Shown here in pieces: positions 50,424-58,810 of a stretch of DNA of 64,000 nt. Numbering within the stretch: the first letter of the stretch is position 1; the number at the start of each line of letters is the position of its first letter. Source of the DNA: DATLYH01 sp035575035 (GTDB lineage Bacteria; Planctomycetota; Planctomycetia; Gemmatales; Gemmataceae); assembly GCA_035575035.1 (NCBI GenBank), contig DATLYH010000182.1, forward strand, positions 1-64,000. Direction: 5' to 3'. Made by a program: the position numbers and the translations under genes. The notes beneath the pieces were generated by a model. That model did not search any database, was not told the origin of the DNA, and saw nothing but the letters and a program-made list of their open reading frames with translations.

Positions 50424-53400
50424 TCAGGAAAGGCCAATCTCCAGCTCATAGGTGTCCTGGTCCATGACGCCGAGGGAGGAATTGCGGCCCTTGACCTCGA
50501 CCAACAGGACCTGCCCAGCCGCCACGGTGGCACTGACCGAGCGCGTGTTCGCGTTCGGCGTCGTGTTGCTGGCGAGCAGCACCAGGGTGTTGCCCTGCAA
50601 CGTGAACAGGAACAGCTCCAGGTCGGACAGGGGGATGCCCTCGGTAACCGTGACGGTCACCGCCCCGGAAGTGCCGGCCGTCCAACGGAACCAGTCATAG
50701 TCGGGCAATCCATTCGGATGGTTCCGGATCGACAGGTTCTGCAAGGTCTGGGTCCCGCTGAGGACGCCCATGACAGCGGCCCGGTCGGAGGTGTCGTTCG
50801 GCTCGAAGGCGTCGCCCGTGGGAGGAAGGCAGGTGAACGGCAGCGCCACCGTCTGCACCATGCCGGCCCCGGTCAGAGGATCAACCCCTGGGGCGCCAAT
50901 ATCGAGGGCAGTCTGCATCAGGTGCTGAGTGATCTGGACCGGCGTGGCACAGGGCGTCTCTTCCAGTAACAGGGCGACCAACCCGGCCACATGGGGTGCC
51001 GCCGCCGACGTGCCGAAGAACTGGTTGCCCGGCGGCGGCGCTGAGAAGAAGGAGGTCGAAACACCGTCCGGCCCGGTCACCTCGGGCTTGAAGCGGATCT
51101 CGGGGGTCGGCAATCGGTTGCCGTTGATATCAAAGAAGATCAGCTGCGGTCCGCCCAGGCTGGTGAACGACTCGGGGACTGTCGGGTTATTCCAGTTCGC
51201 CGCCCCGACAGCGATGGTGCTGCGGGCTAGGGGAGTGCCGGTAATGGTGGGGCCACCCTGACCCTGGGCTTGGGGATCGTCACCATAGCCTACCCAGCGA
51301 ACACGGGTCGGTGCCGGGCCCGAGACATGCTGAATGGCCAGGGCGAAACTGTTGGTGCCGAACGAGCCATTATTGGTAAACGTGAGCAGCTCAAAGGCTT
51401 CATCAGTCATGGCGTTGTTATCGATGGCACTGGCCAGGATCATAGTGCCCGCCGCATTGGTGACAAAGAAATCAAGGTCCGTCATGACCTGATACTGCGG
51501 CAAAGGCGATCCGCCTTCGAGGTAAGCATTGTCCCAAGTCAAGGCCAGGATCAGCTGCTCACCTACGTTCAGGGTGATGTTCTGGAGAATATCACCGCCC
51601 CCCAGATCATGGAAATTGCCGGAGATACTGCCGACCATGCCGGCAACCGCCCGCCAGGGAGAATCATAACCAATGTCCGCTGCATTACCCGCCGCCGACA
51701 CATAGGTCACGCCGGTGGCGGCTACCTGCTCGACCGCCTGGGCCACAATACCGTCGTTGAAGATCGGCTGGTTGAAGTAGACAATATCATCCACAATGAC
51801 CCGAGCCCCAGCGCCGGCTAATGCCTGGATGCCGTTGGCGAAGACGTTCGGGCCATTGTCCGCCGTATGGAACAACACGCGCGAGCCTGGGGCAATGTCC
51901 TGGACAATCTCCATCATCGCCCGTCCCTCATCACTGCCCCCGGGATTGCCGTCCAGCAGAATACCGACGTTAGCAGTCAGGTCGCCCGTCGCCTGGGAGG
52001 CGACAATCCCGCCGCCGACCTGATTGGCTGAATCCGAAATTACGCCGACGGTGATACCCGCCCCTGTGACCCCGGTGCTGGTACGGAATACATCCGACCG
52101 CATGACCGAGTCCCCCTCAGACGTGAAGCTGCCGATACGCCGGACCGGCGGATAGACCGGGGTCATGGAGGCATAATCGGGCAAGTGGATCACCGCGGGG
52201 ATCTGTCCGATCGGCAGGTAACCGGTGACCGTTTGCTGGGCCGGGGTCACCACCACCACCCTCATGCCCAGGCCTTCCAACCCTGTGCGAAGCCCGGCCA
52301 AGCCCCCCGAGGTCATCGACCGCACGTTGACGAGCACGCGCTCCTGCGAGTCGTGTACGAACCGCTGGTGGAACTCCTCATAAAACTCCTCCAGCGAAAG
52401 CGAGGTCCGCGGCTCGGGGAGGACGCTGCTGTCCTTGGGGGTCTCGTAGTAATAGAGGTCGCCCTCGTCGGTGCCCCAGTACGGATTCGACCAGACTGGA
52501 TCGAGCTGGCCGGTGGTGGCCAGGACGTAGTCGGCGTAGAGCTGGCGCAGGGCGTCGGAGCCCAGGTAGCCGGCGTGCAGGTCCACCCGCATCGTCACCA
52601 CGGAGCTGGCGAACTCCCGGTCGATGCTGTCGCGCACCCGCGCCCGCAACTGGTAAATCCCCTCGGTCAGCGAGTCGTTGAAGATGACGTTATGCGGGCC
52701 GCCGATGGTACCATCCAGCTCGATGGCGGCGAATGCCCGCTCCGACTCGTCGAAGGTGCCGTTGTGGTTCACATCGACATCCACGGCCCCGTCCACGATT
52801 CCAACATCGGCCGGGAAGGTGGGGCTCAGCACGATGGTGACCGTGGCGCCTGAGGGGGTAGTGCGGTTGGTAACTTCCGGCACCTGCAAGGTCACGGTTA
52901 GGCCGCCCGGCGGGCCGCCGAACCCAGGACCATCCGGTCCGTCCGGCCCCGCCGGTTCGTCCGGTTCATTTGGTTCGGTCGGGCCGGCCGGTGCAATGCC
53001 CGATCCGCCGTTGTCGATGGGGATCAAGCCGGGGCTGGGATCGCCGCTGGGGTTGCAGCCACACGAAGACCCTGTCCCGGAGTTGCCGGGGGTCGGCAAA
53101 TTGCCACTGCCGTCTTCCGGAGACGTGCTCCCCAGGCTTCCCCCAGTGGGAAGGTTGCCTGTGCCCGGTAGCAACGGGGCGCCGACCGCCCCACTCGTCC
53201 CGGATGTGCCCGCGCTGCCCTCCCCGCCACTGCCGGTGAGCGGCGGCGGCTGCCAGGGTTGGCCATTGGACGGGTTCACCGGGCCGCTTGGAGGGATGAT
53301 GATGATCGGCCCCATCCCGCCTGTCCCCGAGTCGTCGATAACGGTTTCTTCCCAGGTGAGTGTCTGCGTGCTCCCAATCTCCACCGCAGGAGGCGGCGCC

Positions 53401-53984
53401 GGTGGGGCGGGTTGGTCCGCGGCCGGGAGAAGACCGCCGCCCCCAATCGGACCGTTGCCGGATAGGTTGCCCGCTCCACCGGAGTTAGGGCCGGCCTCTC
53501 CCGGGCCGCCGATGGCCCCCATCAAGCCGCCATTCTCCGCGGGCACCCCTTCAGGTCCGTCCACCACCGTCGTGCCCCCTGGGAGATCAAAGGGAAGCGG
53601 TTCCAGGGGCTCGACCGGCCCTGGTCCGGGAAGCGGCCCGATCACGACCACCTCGTCGTCTTCCGTGAGGAGTTCACCCGGTTCCTCGGCATCCTCGTCG
53701 CCCGCTTCCTCCGCGGCACCGGGGGACTGTTCCGGCTCACTCTCCGGGTCGATAGGGGCTTGCGCGGCAAGGAACGGGTCATAGCCCAGTAGGAAACTCA
53801 AGGGAAATAGTCCCAACTCGCCCGACAGGTCGCCGGCCGGCAGTCGGTCTTCGAGACACTCAAGGACCGGACGGCAAGAGCACTTCCGAAAGTGCCGGTG
53901 CTTTTGTTCGGCCAAGCGGCGGCGCTTGCGAAGGCGGCTCAGTGGGGTACCCAACCAGGAACTGAGGAAGGCGCGAAGGGGCAT
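50424..53984 (-). CDS. Exported subtilase (S8-like) with atypical active site
   Basis: A 1,186-residue secreted protein. The N-terminus carries the planctomycete LEPR-like motif (RPVLECLEDRLPAG), then a Pro/Gly-rich linker of about 350 residues. A dockerin-like calcium loop (VDVDVNHNGTFDESERAF) is in a small beta domain. The peptidase core has the Asp box TVGVISDSANQV (Asp651), the oxyanion Asn in YVSAAGN and the Ser box FFGTSAAAPHVAG (Ser993). The usual HGTxVAG His box is missing; at that position DEGRAMMEIVQDIAPGS occurs, with Glu692 and Asp696 spaced as in sedolisins. The C-terminal 160 residues form a PPC-like beta domain (FEPNDTSDRAAVMGVLSG). AGGAG lies nine bases before the ATG. Confidence 0.9.
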   Translation of the reverse strand: MPLRAFLSSWLGTPLSRLRKRRRLAEQKHRHFRKCSCRPVLECLEDRLPAGDLSGELGLFPLSFLLGYDPFLAAQAPIDPESEPEQSPGAAEEAGDEDAEEPGELLTEDDEVVVIGPLPGPGPVEPLEPLPFDLPGGTTVVDGPEGVPAENGGLMGAIGGPGEAGPNSGGAGNLSGNGPIGGGGLLPAADQPAPPAPPPAVEIGSTQTLTWEETVIDDSGTGGMGPIIIIPPSGPVNPSNGQPWQPPPLTGSGGEGSAGTSGTSGAVGAPLLPGTGNLPTGGSLGSTSPEDGSGNLPTPGNSGTGSSCGCNPSGDPSPGLIPIDNGGSGIAPAGPTEPNEPDEPAGPDGPDGPGFGGPPGGLTVTLQVPEVTNRTTPSGATVTIVLSPTFPADVGIVDGAVDVDVNHNGTFDESERAFAAIELDGTIGGPHNVIFNDSLTEGIYQLRARVRDSIDREFASSVVTMRVDLHAGYLGSDALRQLYADYVLATTGQLDPVWSNPYWGTDEGDLYYYETPKDSSVLPEPRTSLSLEEFYEEFHQRFVHDSQERVLVNVRSMTSGGLAGLRTGLEGLGMRVVVVTPAQQTVTGYLPIGQIPAVIHLPDYASMTPVYPPVRRIGSFTSEGDSVMRSDVFRTSTGVTGAGITVGVISDSANQVGGGIVASQATGDLTANVGILLDGNPGGSDEGRAMMEIVQDIAPGSRVLFHTADNGPNVFANGIQALAGAGARVIVDDIVYFNQPIFNDGIVAQAVEQVAATGVTYVSAAGNAADIGYDSPWRAVAGMVGSISGNFHDLGGGDILQNITLNVGEQLILALTWDNAYLEGGSPLPQYQVMTDLDFFVTNAAGTMILASAIDNNAMTDEAFELLTFTNNGSFGTNSFALAIQHVSGPAPTRVRWVGYGDDPQAQGQGGPTITGTPLARSTIAVGAANWNNPTVPESFTSLGGPQLIFFDINGNRLPTPEIRFKPEVTGPDGVSTSFFSAPPPGNQFFGTSAAAPHVAGLVALLLEETPCATPVQITQHLMQTALDIGAPGVDPLTGAGMVQTVALPFTCLPPTGDAFEPNDTSDRAAVMGVLSGTQTLQNLSIRNHPNGLPDYDWFRWTAGTSGAVTVTVTEGIPLSDLELFLFTLQGNTLVLLASNTTPNANTRSVSATVAAGQVLLVEVKGRNSSLGVMDQDTYELEIGLS

Positions 53985-54124
53985 GGGCTTGTCTCCTGAA
54001 GAGGCAAGAAGAATAACGAGTGAGCATATTTTGTCGATTGAAGGTAAAAACCGGGATCGAGCAAAGCAAGGAAAAAAAGAAGAAGTGCGCAGGATCGGTA
54101 AAGTCTATGGTCGGGATCTATCAG

Positions 54125-55297
54125 TTATTCAGAGGTGAGGCTTTGCCGGCCCGACCGGTCCTGGGCGAAGTCGCGCGGGGCCAGGTCGGGCCCGACGGGG
54201 AGCTCGCTTCGCAGGTTATCCCAGAACTCGCGCGGCCCAGGCAGGGCCATGCCAGGCACCTTCAGACCGTGCGTGCGGGCCAGCTCCAGGAGCAGCTGCG
54301 GGTAGTCGGGCCACCGTCCCTCGGCCGCCTTGAGACGTTGCTTCTCTTTCTCGTCGAGTTTCGGCAGCAGTTCGCGGTCGAGGAACTGCTGCACGGCCGG
54401 GGTAAACTCGCGCGGGCGGCAGGGGCCTAGCGGGGGAAGGGGAAGGTTCCGGCTCCGGGCCACCTCGGCAATGTAGAGGGCGAAGTCAGGCCACTTCCCC
54501 TCCACGTCGCGCAGCCGTGCCCGGTCGAGCACCTTGAGAAAGCGCCGCTGGATCTGCGGCGGCAGATCCTGGTAGCGTACCGGGCCGATGGTCGGTGACG
54601 GCGGCAAGACGATCGGGTGGCGGTCGGCCAGCTCGGCCAGGGTCGCCCCGTAGAGCCAGCGCCCCTCGGCGTTCTTGAGGCGCTGTTTCTCCTCGTCGCT
54701 GAGCAGGGGGTAGAGCGAGTCCTTGACGAAGGCCTGCACTTCCGGGGGAAAGTCAGTCAAACGGATCGGCAAGGGGCGCCGCAAGGCCCGCTGCCATTCC
54801 TGGCGGCGCTTCTGCTCCCGCTCGCGCTCCTTGCGAATCTCGGCGGCCCGCTGCGCTGGGGGAACATTCTGGATGCGCTCGCGGACGGCCCGCGGCAGCC
54901 GGGCCAGCCACTCGCGTTCGCGGATTTCCTGGATCACCCGGAGGCGCTCGTCGGGGTCGTCGGCCGCCTGGACGCGCCGTAGGTCGTCCGGGGGGAGGCG
55001 TTCCAGCCAGGCAGCGTAGCGCTCGAGGGCGCGCCAGAGACGGGCCTGGGTTTCCGGCGGTTCCTGGTGCAGGTCGTAGTCAAGCCGGCGAATGCGGGCT
55101 TGCTTCTCCGACGGCAGCGAGCGGAAAGCGCGCCAGTCGTGCTTGAGCCGGGCGTAGTGCTCGGGGTCAGCGCGCCACTTCTCGAACAGGCGGCGATTGT
55201 TGGCCAGCTGTTCCTCGTCCGGCTCGGGCAGGGCCGCCACAGGGGCCGCCGCCGCAAGAACGATCAGTGAAACCAGCAAGCGCCAGGAAACCATCAT
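54125..55297 (-). CDS. Secreted repeat protein encoded with a sigma/anti-sigma pair
   Basis: A 390-residue exported protein (signal peptide MMVSWRLLVSLIVLAAAAPV, cleavage near AALP). The body is charged and helical. Three copies of a module of about 60 residues are visible, best seen as KQRLKNAEGRWLYGATLAEL, RARLRDVEGKWPDFALYIAE and KQRLKAAEGRWPDYPQLLLE, each followed by LPP-type linkers. The first 160 residues contain DUF3106-like helices rich in Arg and Glu. A GGAGG ribosome binding site precedes the ATG. It is the third gene of the sigma/anti-sigma operon (14-bp gap from the anti-sigma gene), so it may be a co-regulator or the sensed envelope component. No enzyme motif is visible. Confidence 0.85.
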   Translation of the reverse strand: MMVSWRLLVSLIVLAAAAPVAALPEPDEEQLANNRRLFEKWRADPEHYARLKHDWRAFRSLPSEKQARIRRLDYDLHQEPPETQARLWRALERYAAWLERLPPDDLRRVQAADDPDERLRVIQEIREREWLARLPRAVRERIQNVPPAQRAAEIRKEREREQKRRQEWQRALRRPLPIRLTDFPPEVQAFVKDSLYPLLSDEEKQRLKNAEGRWLYGATLAELADRHPIVLPPSPTIGPVRYQDLPPQIQRRFLKVLDRARLRDVEGKWPDFALYIAEVARSRNLPLPPLGPCRPREFTPAVQQFLDRELLPKLDEKEKQRLKAAEGRWPDYPQLLLELARTHGLKVPGMALPGPREFWDNLRSELPVGPDLAPRDFAQDRSGRQSLTSE

Positions 55298-55311
55298 GCG
55301 TTACCTCCGCC

Positions 55312-55803
55312 TCAGGAACCCGGGCTGTCGTCGCCGAAGAGTTCGGGCTGGGCCAGCTTGCGGAGGAAGTCGATGTCGTCCACCGGCTCGTACAGGCGTT
55401 TGTTCTCGATGATGCGCAAGTCGCGGATCAGATCCTCATCAGTGGGCTGCCGCGCCAGGAAGGCCTCCATGCCACCGAAGCCGACCAGGGTGGCCAGGAC
55501 GACGGCCGCGGCCCAGCCGGCGGCGATCTGCCAGACGCGCCACGGCCGTCGGGCCGGCTGGGTCAGCCGCAGCGCCGAGACACGCTGCAAGGTGCGGTGG
55601 GTGAAGCTGGGCGATGGCTCCGGCCGGGGAAGGTAATCGAGCAGGTCCCAGGTACCACGCAGCGCCTCGGCCTCGGCCCGCACCCGGGGATCGACATTGA
55701 TCCGGGCCGCCACGGCGCGGGCGGCCTCCTCGTCCAGTTCGCCGTCCAGATAGGCGACCAGCTCCTCGCGTTCGGCGTCGCTCAGGGGGGGCGGCTCGCT
55801 CAT
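55312..55803 (-). CDS. Anti-sigma factor, single membrane helix
   Basis: A 163-residue anti-sigma factor. The cytoplasmic N-terminus has ELVAYLDGELDEEAARAVAA, a zf-HC2-like helix pair without the Cys/His ligands, then a basic linker and a membrane helix (WQIAAGWAAAVVLATLVGFG). A short acidic exported tail with RIIENKRLYEPVDDIDFLRK follows. It should bind and sequester the sigma factor encoded immediately upstream. ATG 55803 follows GGAG by ten bases; the longer frame upstream is repeat-derived. It is 91 bp from the sigma stop and 14 bp before the secreted repeat protein. Confidence 0.85.
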   Translation of the reverse strand: MSEPPPLSDAEREELVAYLDGELDEEAARAVAARINVDPRVRAEAEALRGTWDLLDYLPRPEPSPSFTHRTLQRVSALRLTQPARRPWRVWQIAAGWAAAVVLATLVGFGGMEAFLARQPTDEDLIRDLRIIENKRLYEPVDDIDFLRKLAQPELFGDDSPGS

Positions 55804-55833
55804 GATGCAAGACTCCGAACCTCGGACCGAACG

Positions 55834-55876
55834 GCGAGCGGCCAGTGTGAACCGGCCGGCTGACACCGGCCGCTCG
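55834..55876. repeat. GCGAGCGGCC inverted repeat
   Basis: GCGAGCGGCCAGTGT (55834-55848) is complementary to ACACCGGCCGCTCGC (55862-55876) apart from one base. The loop is GAACCGGCCGGCTG. This is the best-preserved complete element of the family and lies in the gap between sigma and anti-sigma genes. Confidence 0.85.
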
Positions 55877-55894
55877 CTAACAAGTTCCCGCCCT

Positions 55895-56554
55895 TCATTT
55901 ATCCTCGTCCACCGGCGCCTTGGGGACCGGCTGGCTGTCCATGTGAACGTACCCGGCCAGGGCGTTGCGCAGGTTGGTGCGGGCCCGGCTGAGCAGCGAC
56001 TTGACCGCCTTGGTCGAGAGGCCCATGACCTCGGCGATCTCAGCGTAGTTCATGTCCTCGAATTTGTTGAGGATGACAGCCATGCGTTGGCGTTCGTTAA
56101 GCCCGTCGAGAGCCTGGCGGACAAGGGCGGCCAGCTCTTGTTGTTGGATGCACTGGGCCGGCTGGTCGGCCCGGTCGCGGGCCAGCTGCTCGGCCGGCCG
56201 CGGCCCCAACGGGCCCGAGTCACGGACCTCCAGCGGCACCACGGGCTTGCGCTGGCGATTGCGGAGACTGTTCAGCGCCAGGTTGTTGGCGATGGTGAAC
56301 AGCCAGGTGGAGAACCGCGATCGGGCGTGGTATTTCTTCCGCGCCCGATAGACCCGGAGAAAGACCTCCTGGGCCAGGTCCTCGGCCTCCTCAGCATCGC
56401 CGACCAGGTGATGCATGACCGCGATCAGGCGGTGCTGGTAGCGGGTCACCAGCTCTTCAAACGCTCCCGGCTCATCATTGCGGACACGGTGCATCAGGCG
56501 GACGTCCGGGTCGCGCAGGGCCAGTTGCGTGCTGGTCTTGCCGATCGATTCCAC
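55895..56554 (-). CDS. ECF-type RNA polymerase sigma factor
   Basis: A 219-residue ECF sigma factor. Region 2 reads AEEAEDLAQEVFLRVYRARK and FSTWLFTIANNLALNSLRNR; region 4 reads LNERQRMAVILNKFEDMNYA followed by EIAEVMGLSTKAVKSLLSRA. This sequence type is widespread in planctomycetes, and the gene is followed by an anti-sigma factor and a secreted protein. I choose GTG 56554 (VESIGKTSTQLALRDPDVRL), which has GAGG six bases upstream; the frame continues further upstream without sensible sequence, through a region that overlaps the end of rlmN. Confidence 0.93.
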   Translation of the reverse strand: MESIGKTSTQLALRDPDVRLMHRVRNDEPGAFEELVTRYQHRLIAVMHHLVGDAEEAEDLAQEVFLRVYRARKKYHARSRFSTWLFTIANNLALNSLRNRQRKPVVPLEVRDSGPLGPRPAEQLARDRADQPAQCIQQQELAALVRQALDGLNERQRMAVILNKFEDMNYAEIAEVMGLSTKAVKSLLSRARTNLRNALAGYVHMDSQPVPKAPVDEDK

Positions 56555-56697
56555 GGATGCCTCGCGCCGGCAGGCCGGGCCGCCTCCCTTGATTAAACCC
56601 GCACCGGCCAGGGGAGGTTCCGACCGAGGGGAGAGGTCAGCCGTCAACGGGCAGCAGTCAGAGAACGAGTATAGCAAGCTCTGACCTGGTTCTCCCA

Positions 56698-57900
56698 TCA
56701 CCCGGTTTGATCCGCCCATTCCTGATCGTCGATCTGCACCCTCGGGCCTTTGACTTCCGACCGCGAACCGACCACGGCCTGCTGGCTCCCGATCTCGGAC
56801 CGGCGGAGCTGGCCGCAGGCAGCGTCGATCTCGGAGCCCTTGCGCTTGCGGACCTTGACGCTGATGCCGGCCTGGCGAAGCTGCTCGACGAAGGCGGTCA
56901 GGGCCTCCGTCGTGGGGCGGCGGTACGGCAGCCCTTCAACGTCGTTGAAGGGGATTAGGTTGACATGGGCATGTCGGCCGCGCAGCAGCCGGGCCAACTC
57001 CCGGGCATGCTCCTTGCGGTCATTGAGGTCGCGGAGCAGAACGTACTCGAAGGTGACCTGCCGGCCGGTCCGCTGGAAGAAGTAGTCGGCGGCGGCCAGG
57101 ATGGCGTCCAGGCCGGTCTTGGGATTGGTGGGCACGATGCGGCTGCGCAGCTCATCGTTGGGAGCATGCAACGACACCGCTAGATGATACTGTTTGCCCG
57201 CGTCGGCCAGACGGCGGATGCGGGCCGGCAGTCCGACCGTGGAAATGGTGACATGCCGGGCGCTCATCCCCAGCCCGTCTTTGGCGGTGGCCACCTCCAG
57301 CGCTGCCAGCAAGTTGTCGAGGTTGGCCAGCGGTTCGCCCATACCCATGACAACAATGTGGGTCAGGCGCCGCCCTTCACCCCTATTTCTCTCCCCACGC
57401 ACAGGAAAATGAGTAGAGGGGAGAGGCAGCAGGTTCTGCAGGCGGACGAGCTGTTCAAGGATCTCGCCGGCGGTCAGGTTGCGGGCGACGCCGGCCAGGC
57501 CGCTGGCACAGAAGACGCAGCCCATGCCGCAACCGACCTGGGTGCTAATGCAGGCGGTACGACGGTTGGCTTCCTGAATGAGCACGCACTCGATAAGTTG
57601 GCCGTCGCCGAGTCGGAGCAGGAGCTTGTGCGTGCCGTCCTTGGCTTGCAGGTGGCGGACGATCTGCGTCCCCAGCGGCAGCAATTCGTCGGCTAGAGCC
57701 CGCCGCAGCCCAAGCGGCAGGTCGGTCATCTGTTCGAACGACTCGGCCCGACCGGTCAGCAACCAGCGGCGCAGCTGGCGGGCGCGCATGGCCGGCTGAC
57801 CGCGGGCCTCCAGCCAGGCGCGGAGCTGCTCAGCCGACAGGTCGAGTACGGCCGGCTTGACCGGGGCCGGTGACGTCAGATTCAGCTCAAGGGTGAACAT
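56698..57900 (-). CDS. rlmN: 23S rRNA/tRNA adenine-C2 methyltransferase RlmN
   Basis: A 400-residue radical-SAM methyltransferase that methylates adenine at C2 in 23S rRNA (position 2503 in Escherichia coli numbering) and in tRNAs. The radical-SAM cluster CX3CX2C is Cys124, Cys128, Cys131 (QVGCGMGCVFCASG). The base-binding motif VMGMGEPLANLDN, HVTISTVGLPARIRRLAD and the methyl-carrying Cys near EIDAACGQLR (Cys362) are all present. At 57367-57427 a palindromic repeat inserts about 15-20 residues (FPVRGERNRGEGRR) before THIVVMGMGEP. About 35 residues beyond the normal C-terminal GQLR look like read-through of intergenic text. No ribosome binding site is visible. Confidence 0.95.
   Translation of the reverse strand: MFTLELNLTSPAPVKPAVLDLSAEQLRAWLEARGQPAMRARQLRRWLLTGRAESFEQMTDLPLGLRRALADELLPLGTQIVRHLQAKDGTHKLLLRLGDGQLIECVLIQEANRRTACISTQVGCGMGCVFCASGLAGVARNLTAGEILEQLVRLQNLLPLPSTHFPVRGERNRGEGRRLTHIVVMGMGEPLANLDNLLAALEVATAKDGLGMSARHVTISTVGLPARIRRLADAGKQYHLAVSLHAPNDELRSRIVPTNPKTGLDAILAAADYFFQRTGRQVTFEYVLLRDLNDRKEHARELARLLRGRHAHVNLIPFNDVEGLPYRRPTTEALTAFVEQLRQAGISVKVRKRKGSEIDAACGQLRRSEIGSQQAVVGSRSEVKGPRVQIDDQEWADQTG
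57367..57427. repeat. Palindromic repeat inserted in frame in rlmN
   Basis: CCTTCACCCCTATTTCTCTC followed by CCC is approximately complementary to GGGGAGAGG after a centre with CACAGGAAAATGAG. Read on the minus strand it encodes STHFPVRGERNRGEGRR. It resembles the element at 46087-46143. Confidence 0.6.
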
Positions 57901-58306
57901 AACTATATTTTAAACGGCCCACACCAGCAGTGCGAGAGGTGGAGAAGAATCGGTCCTCTCGGAGGACATGGCGAAATCATGCCGTGAGTCGGCGGGCCGG
58001 GATGGGTTCTGCCGGCGCGGTCACACGGCACCGGCAGCCTTGCTTTCCGGTGCGAGGAGAGAGGAAATAGCGACGCAACATCGGGGCGCCGTGGGCCCAG
58101 GAGAGTTCAGGGCTAGATGGCAACATTTGCCGGCGCCTGCTTTCAGAGCCCGCAGTGTCAACGACGGGTTTTTGATCAGAGCCCCGAGCGTGAGCGAGGG
58201 GCGCCATCAACCCGTCGCTGACGCTCCGGGCTCGGATAGTACCCGTCGCTGACGCTCCGGGCTCGGATCAACGATGGCAATATGGCATATCGACCTGAGC
58301 CGGTCC
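57901..58306. other. Intergenic region with repeats
   Basis: No supported gene between rlmN and the 134-residue protein. It holds the tandem CCCGTCGCTGACGCTCCGG repeat (58146-58268). Confidence 0.6.
58146..58268. repeat. Direct and inverted CCGTCGCTGACGCTCCGG repeats
   Basis: A 28-base unit starting ACCCGTCGCTGACGC occurs twice exactly at 58210-58237 and 58241-58268, three bases apart. An inverted, degenerate copy (CCCCGAGCGTGAGCGAGGG, 58182-58200) and a further part (GCCCGCAGTGTCAACGACGG, 58148-58167) precede it. Related text is at 25765-25790 and 19746-19803. Confidence 0.85.
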
Positions 58307-58711
58307 TTAGGGCTGTCCCATGTGCCAGACAAGCGCGTTCCGCGCCCGCCGGAGGTAGTTGATGACGTCTGCCAATCCCACAGGGTCCAGCTCGCGGGCC
58401 GTGGACAGGCAGTTGTCGATGGCCAGCTCCAGACCTTCCAGCCCTTGTCCCCCAGAATTGACGGCGGCAGCCGCCTTCGGCCGCCCAACCCTGGCGCCGC
58501 CCTTCTGCATCTTCTTGCGCAAGATGCTCTTGATGTTGGCCATGTTGGCCCGGATCTTCGGGGTGAACTCCTGTCCCGGGTGGTCCTGCTCAAAGCGCGC
58601 CTTGATCAGTTCGTTGCTCTTCATGTCGAGCCACTCCGGGTGCTCCGCGAACACTTTGCGGAAGTAGCCCCCCAGGCTCTCCCCCTTGCGTGCAGTCCTC
58701 GTTTTAGCCAT
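58307..58711 (-). CDS. Small planctomycete protein, possibly nucleic-acid binding
   Basis: A 134-residue soluble protein. The basic first part (MAKTRTARKGESLGGYFRKV; FAEHPEWLDMKSNELIKARF) and KIRANMANIKSILRKKMQ, followed by KGGARVGRPKAAAAVNSGGQ, recall a helix-turn-helix-like family that occurs in several copies in planctomycete genomes, often called hypothetical. The GRPK segment resembles an AT-hook. The acidic and hydrophobic C-terminal half could be a dimerisation domain. GAGGG precedes the ATG. Binding to DNA or RNA is only an inference from charge and the GRPK motif. Confidence 0.75.
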   Translation of the reverse strand: MAKTRTARKGESLGGYFRKVFAEHPEWLDMKSNELIKARFEQDHPGQEFTPKIRANMANIKSILRKKMQKGGARVGRPKAAAAVNSGGQGLEGLELAIDNCLSTARELDPVGLADVINYLRRARNALVWHMGQP

Positions 58712-58810
58712 TGATTAACCCTCAATTGCCGGGCGAAACCTTATTGCCAACCCGGGGCCTTATTGTATATCCCCGCAACTGCTCCGCAAGTGGCAACTCC
58801 GATAAGAATA

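Noticed and set aside
52678..53784. Plus-strand frame of 368 residues opposite the subtilase linker
   Set aside because: It is the antisense of the Pro/Gly-rich linker and is itself Pro/Ser/Gly low-complexity text.
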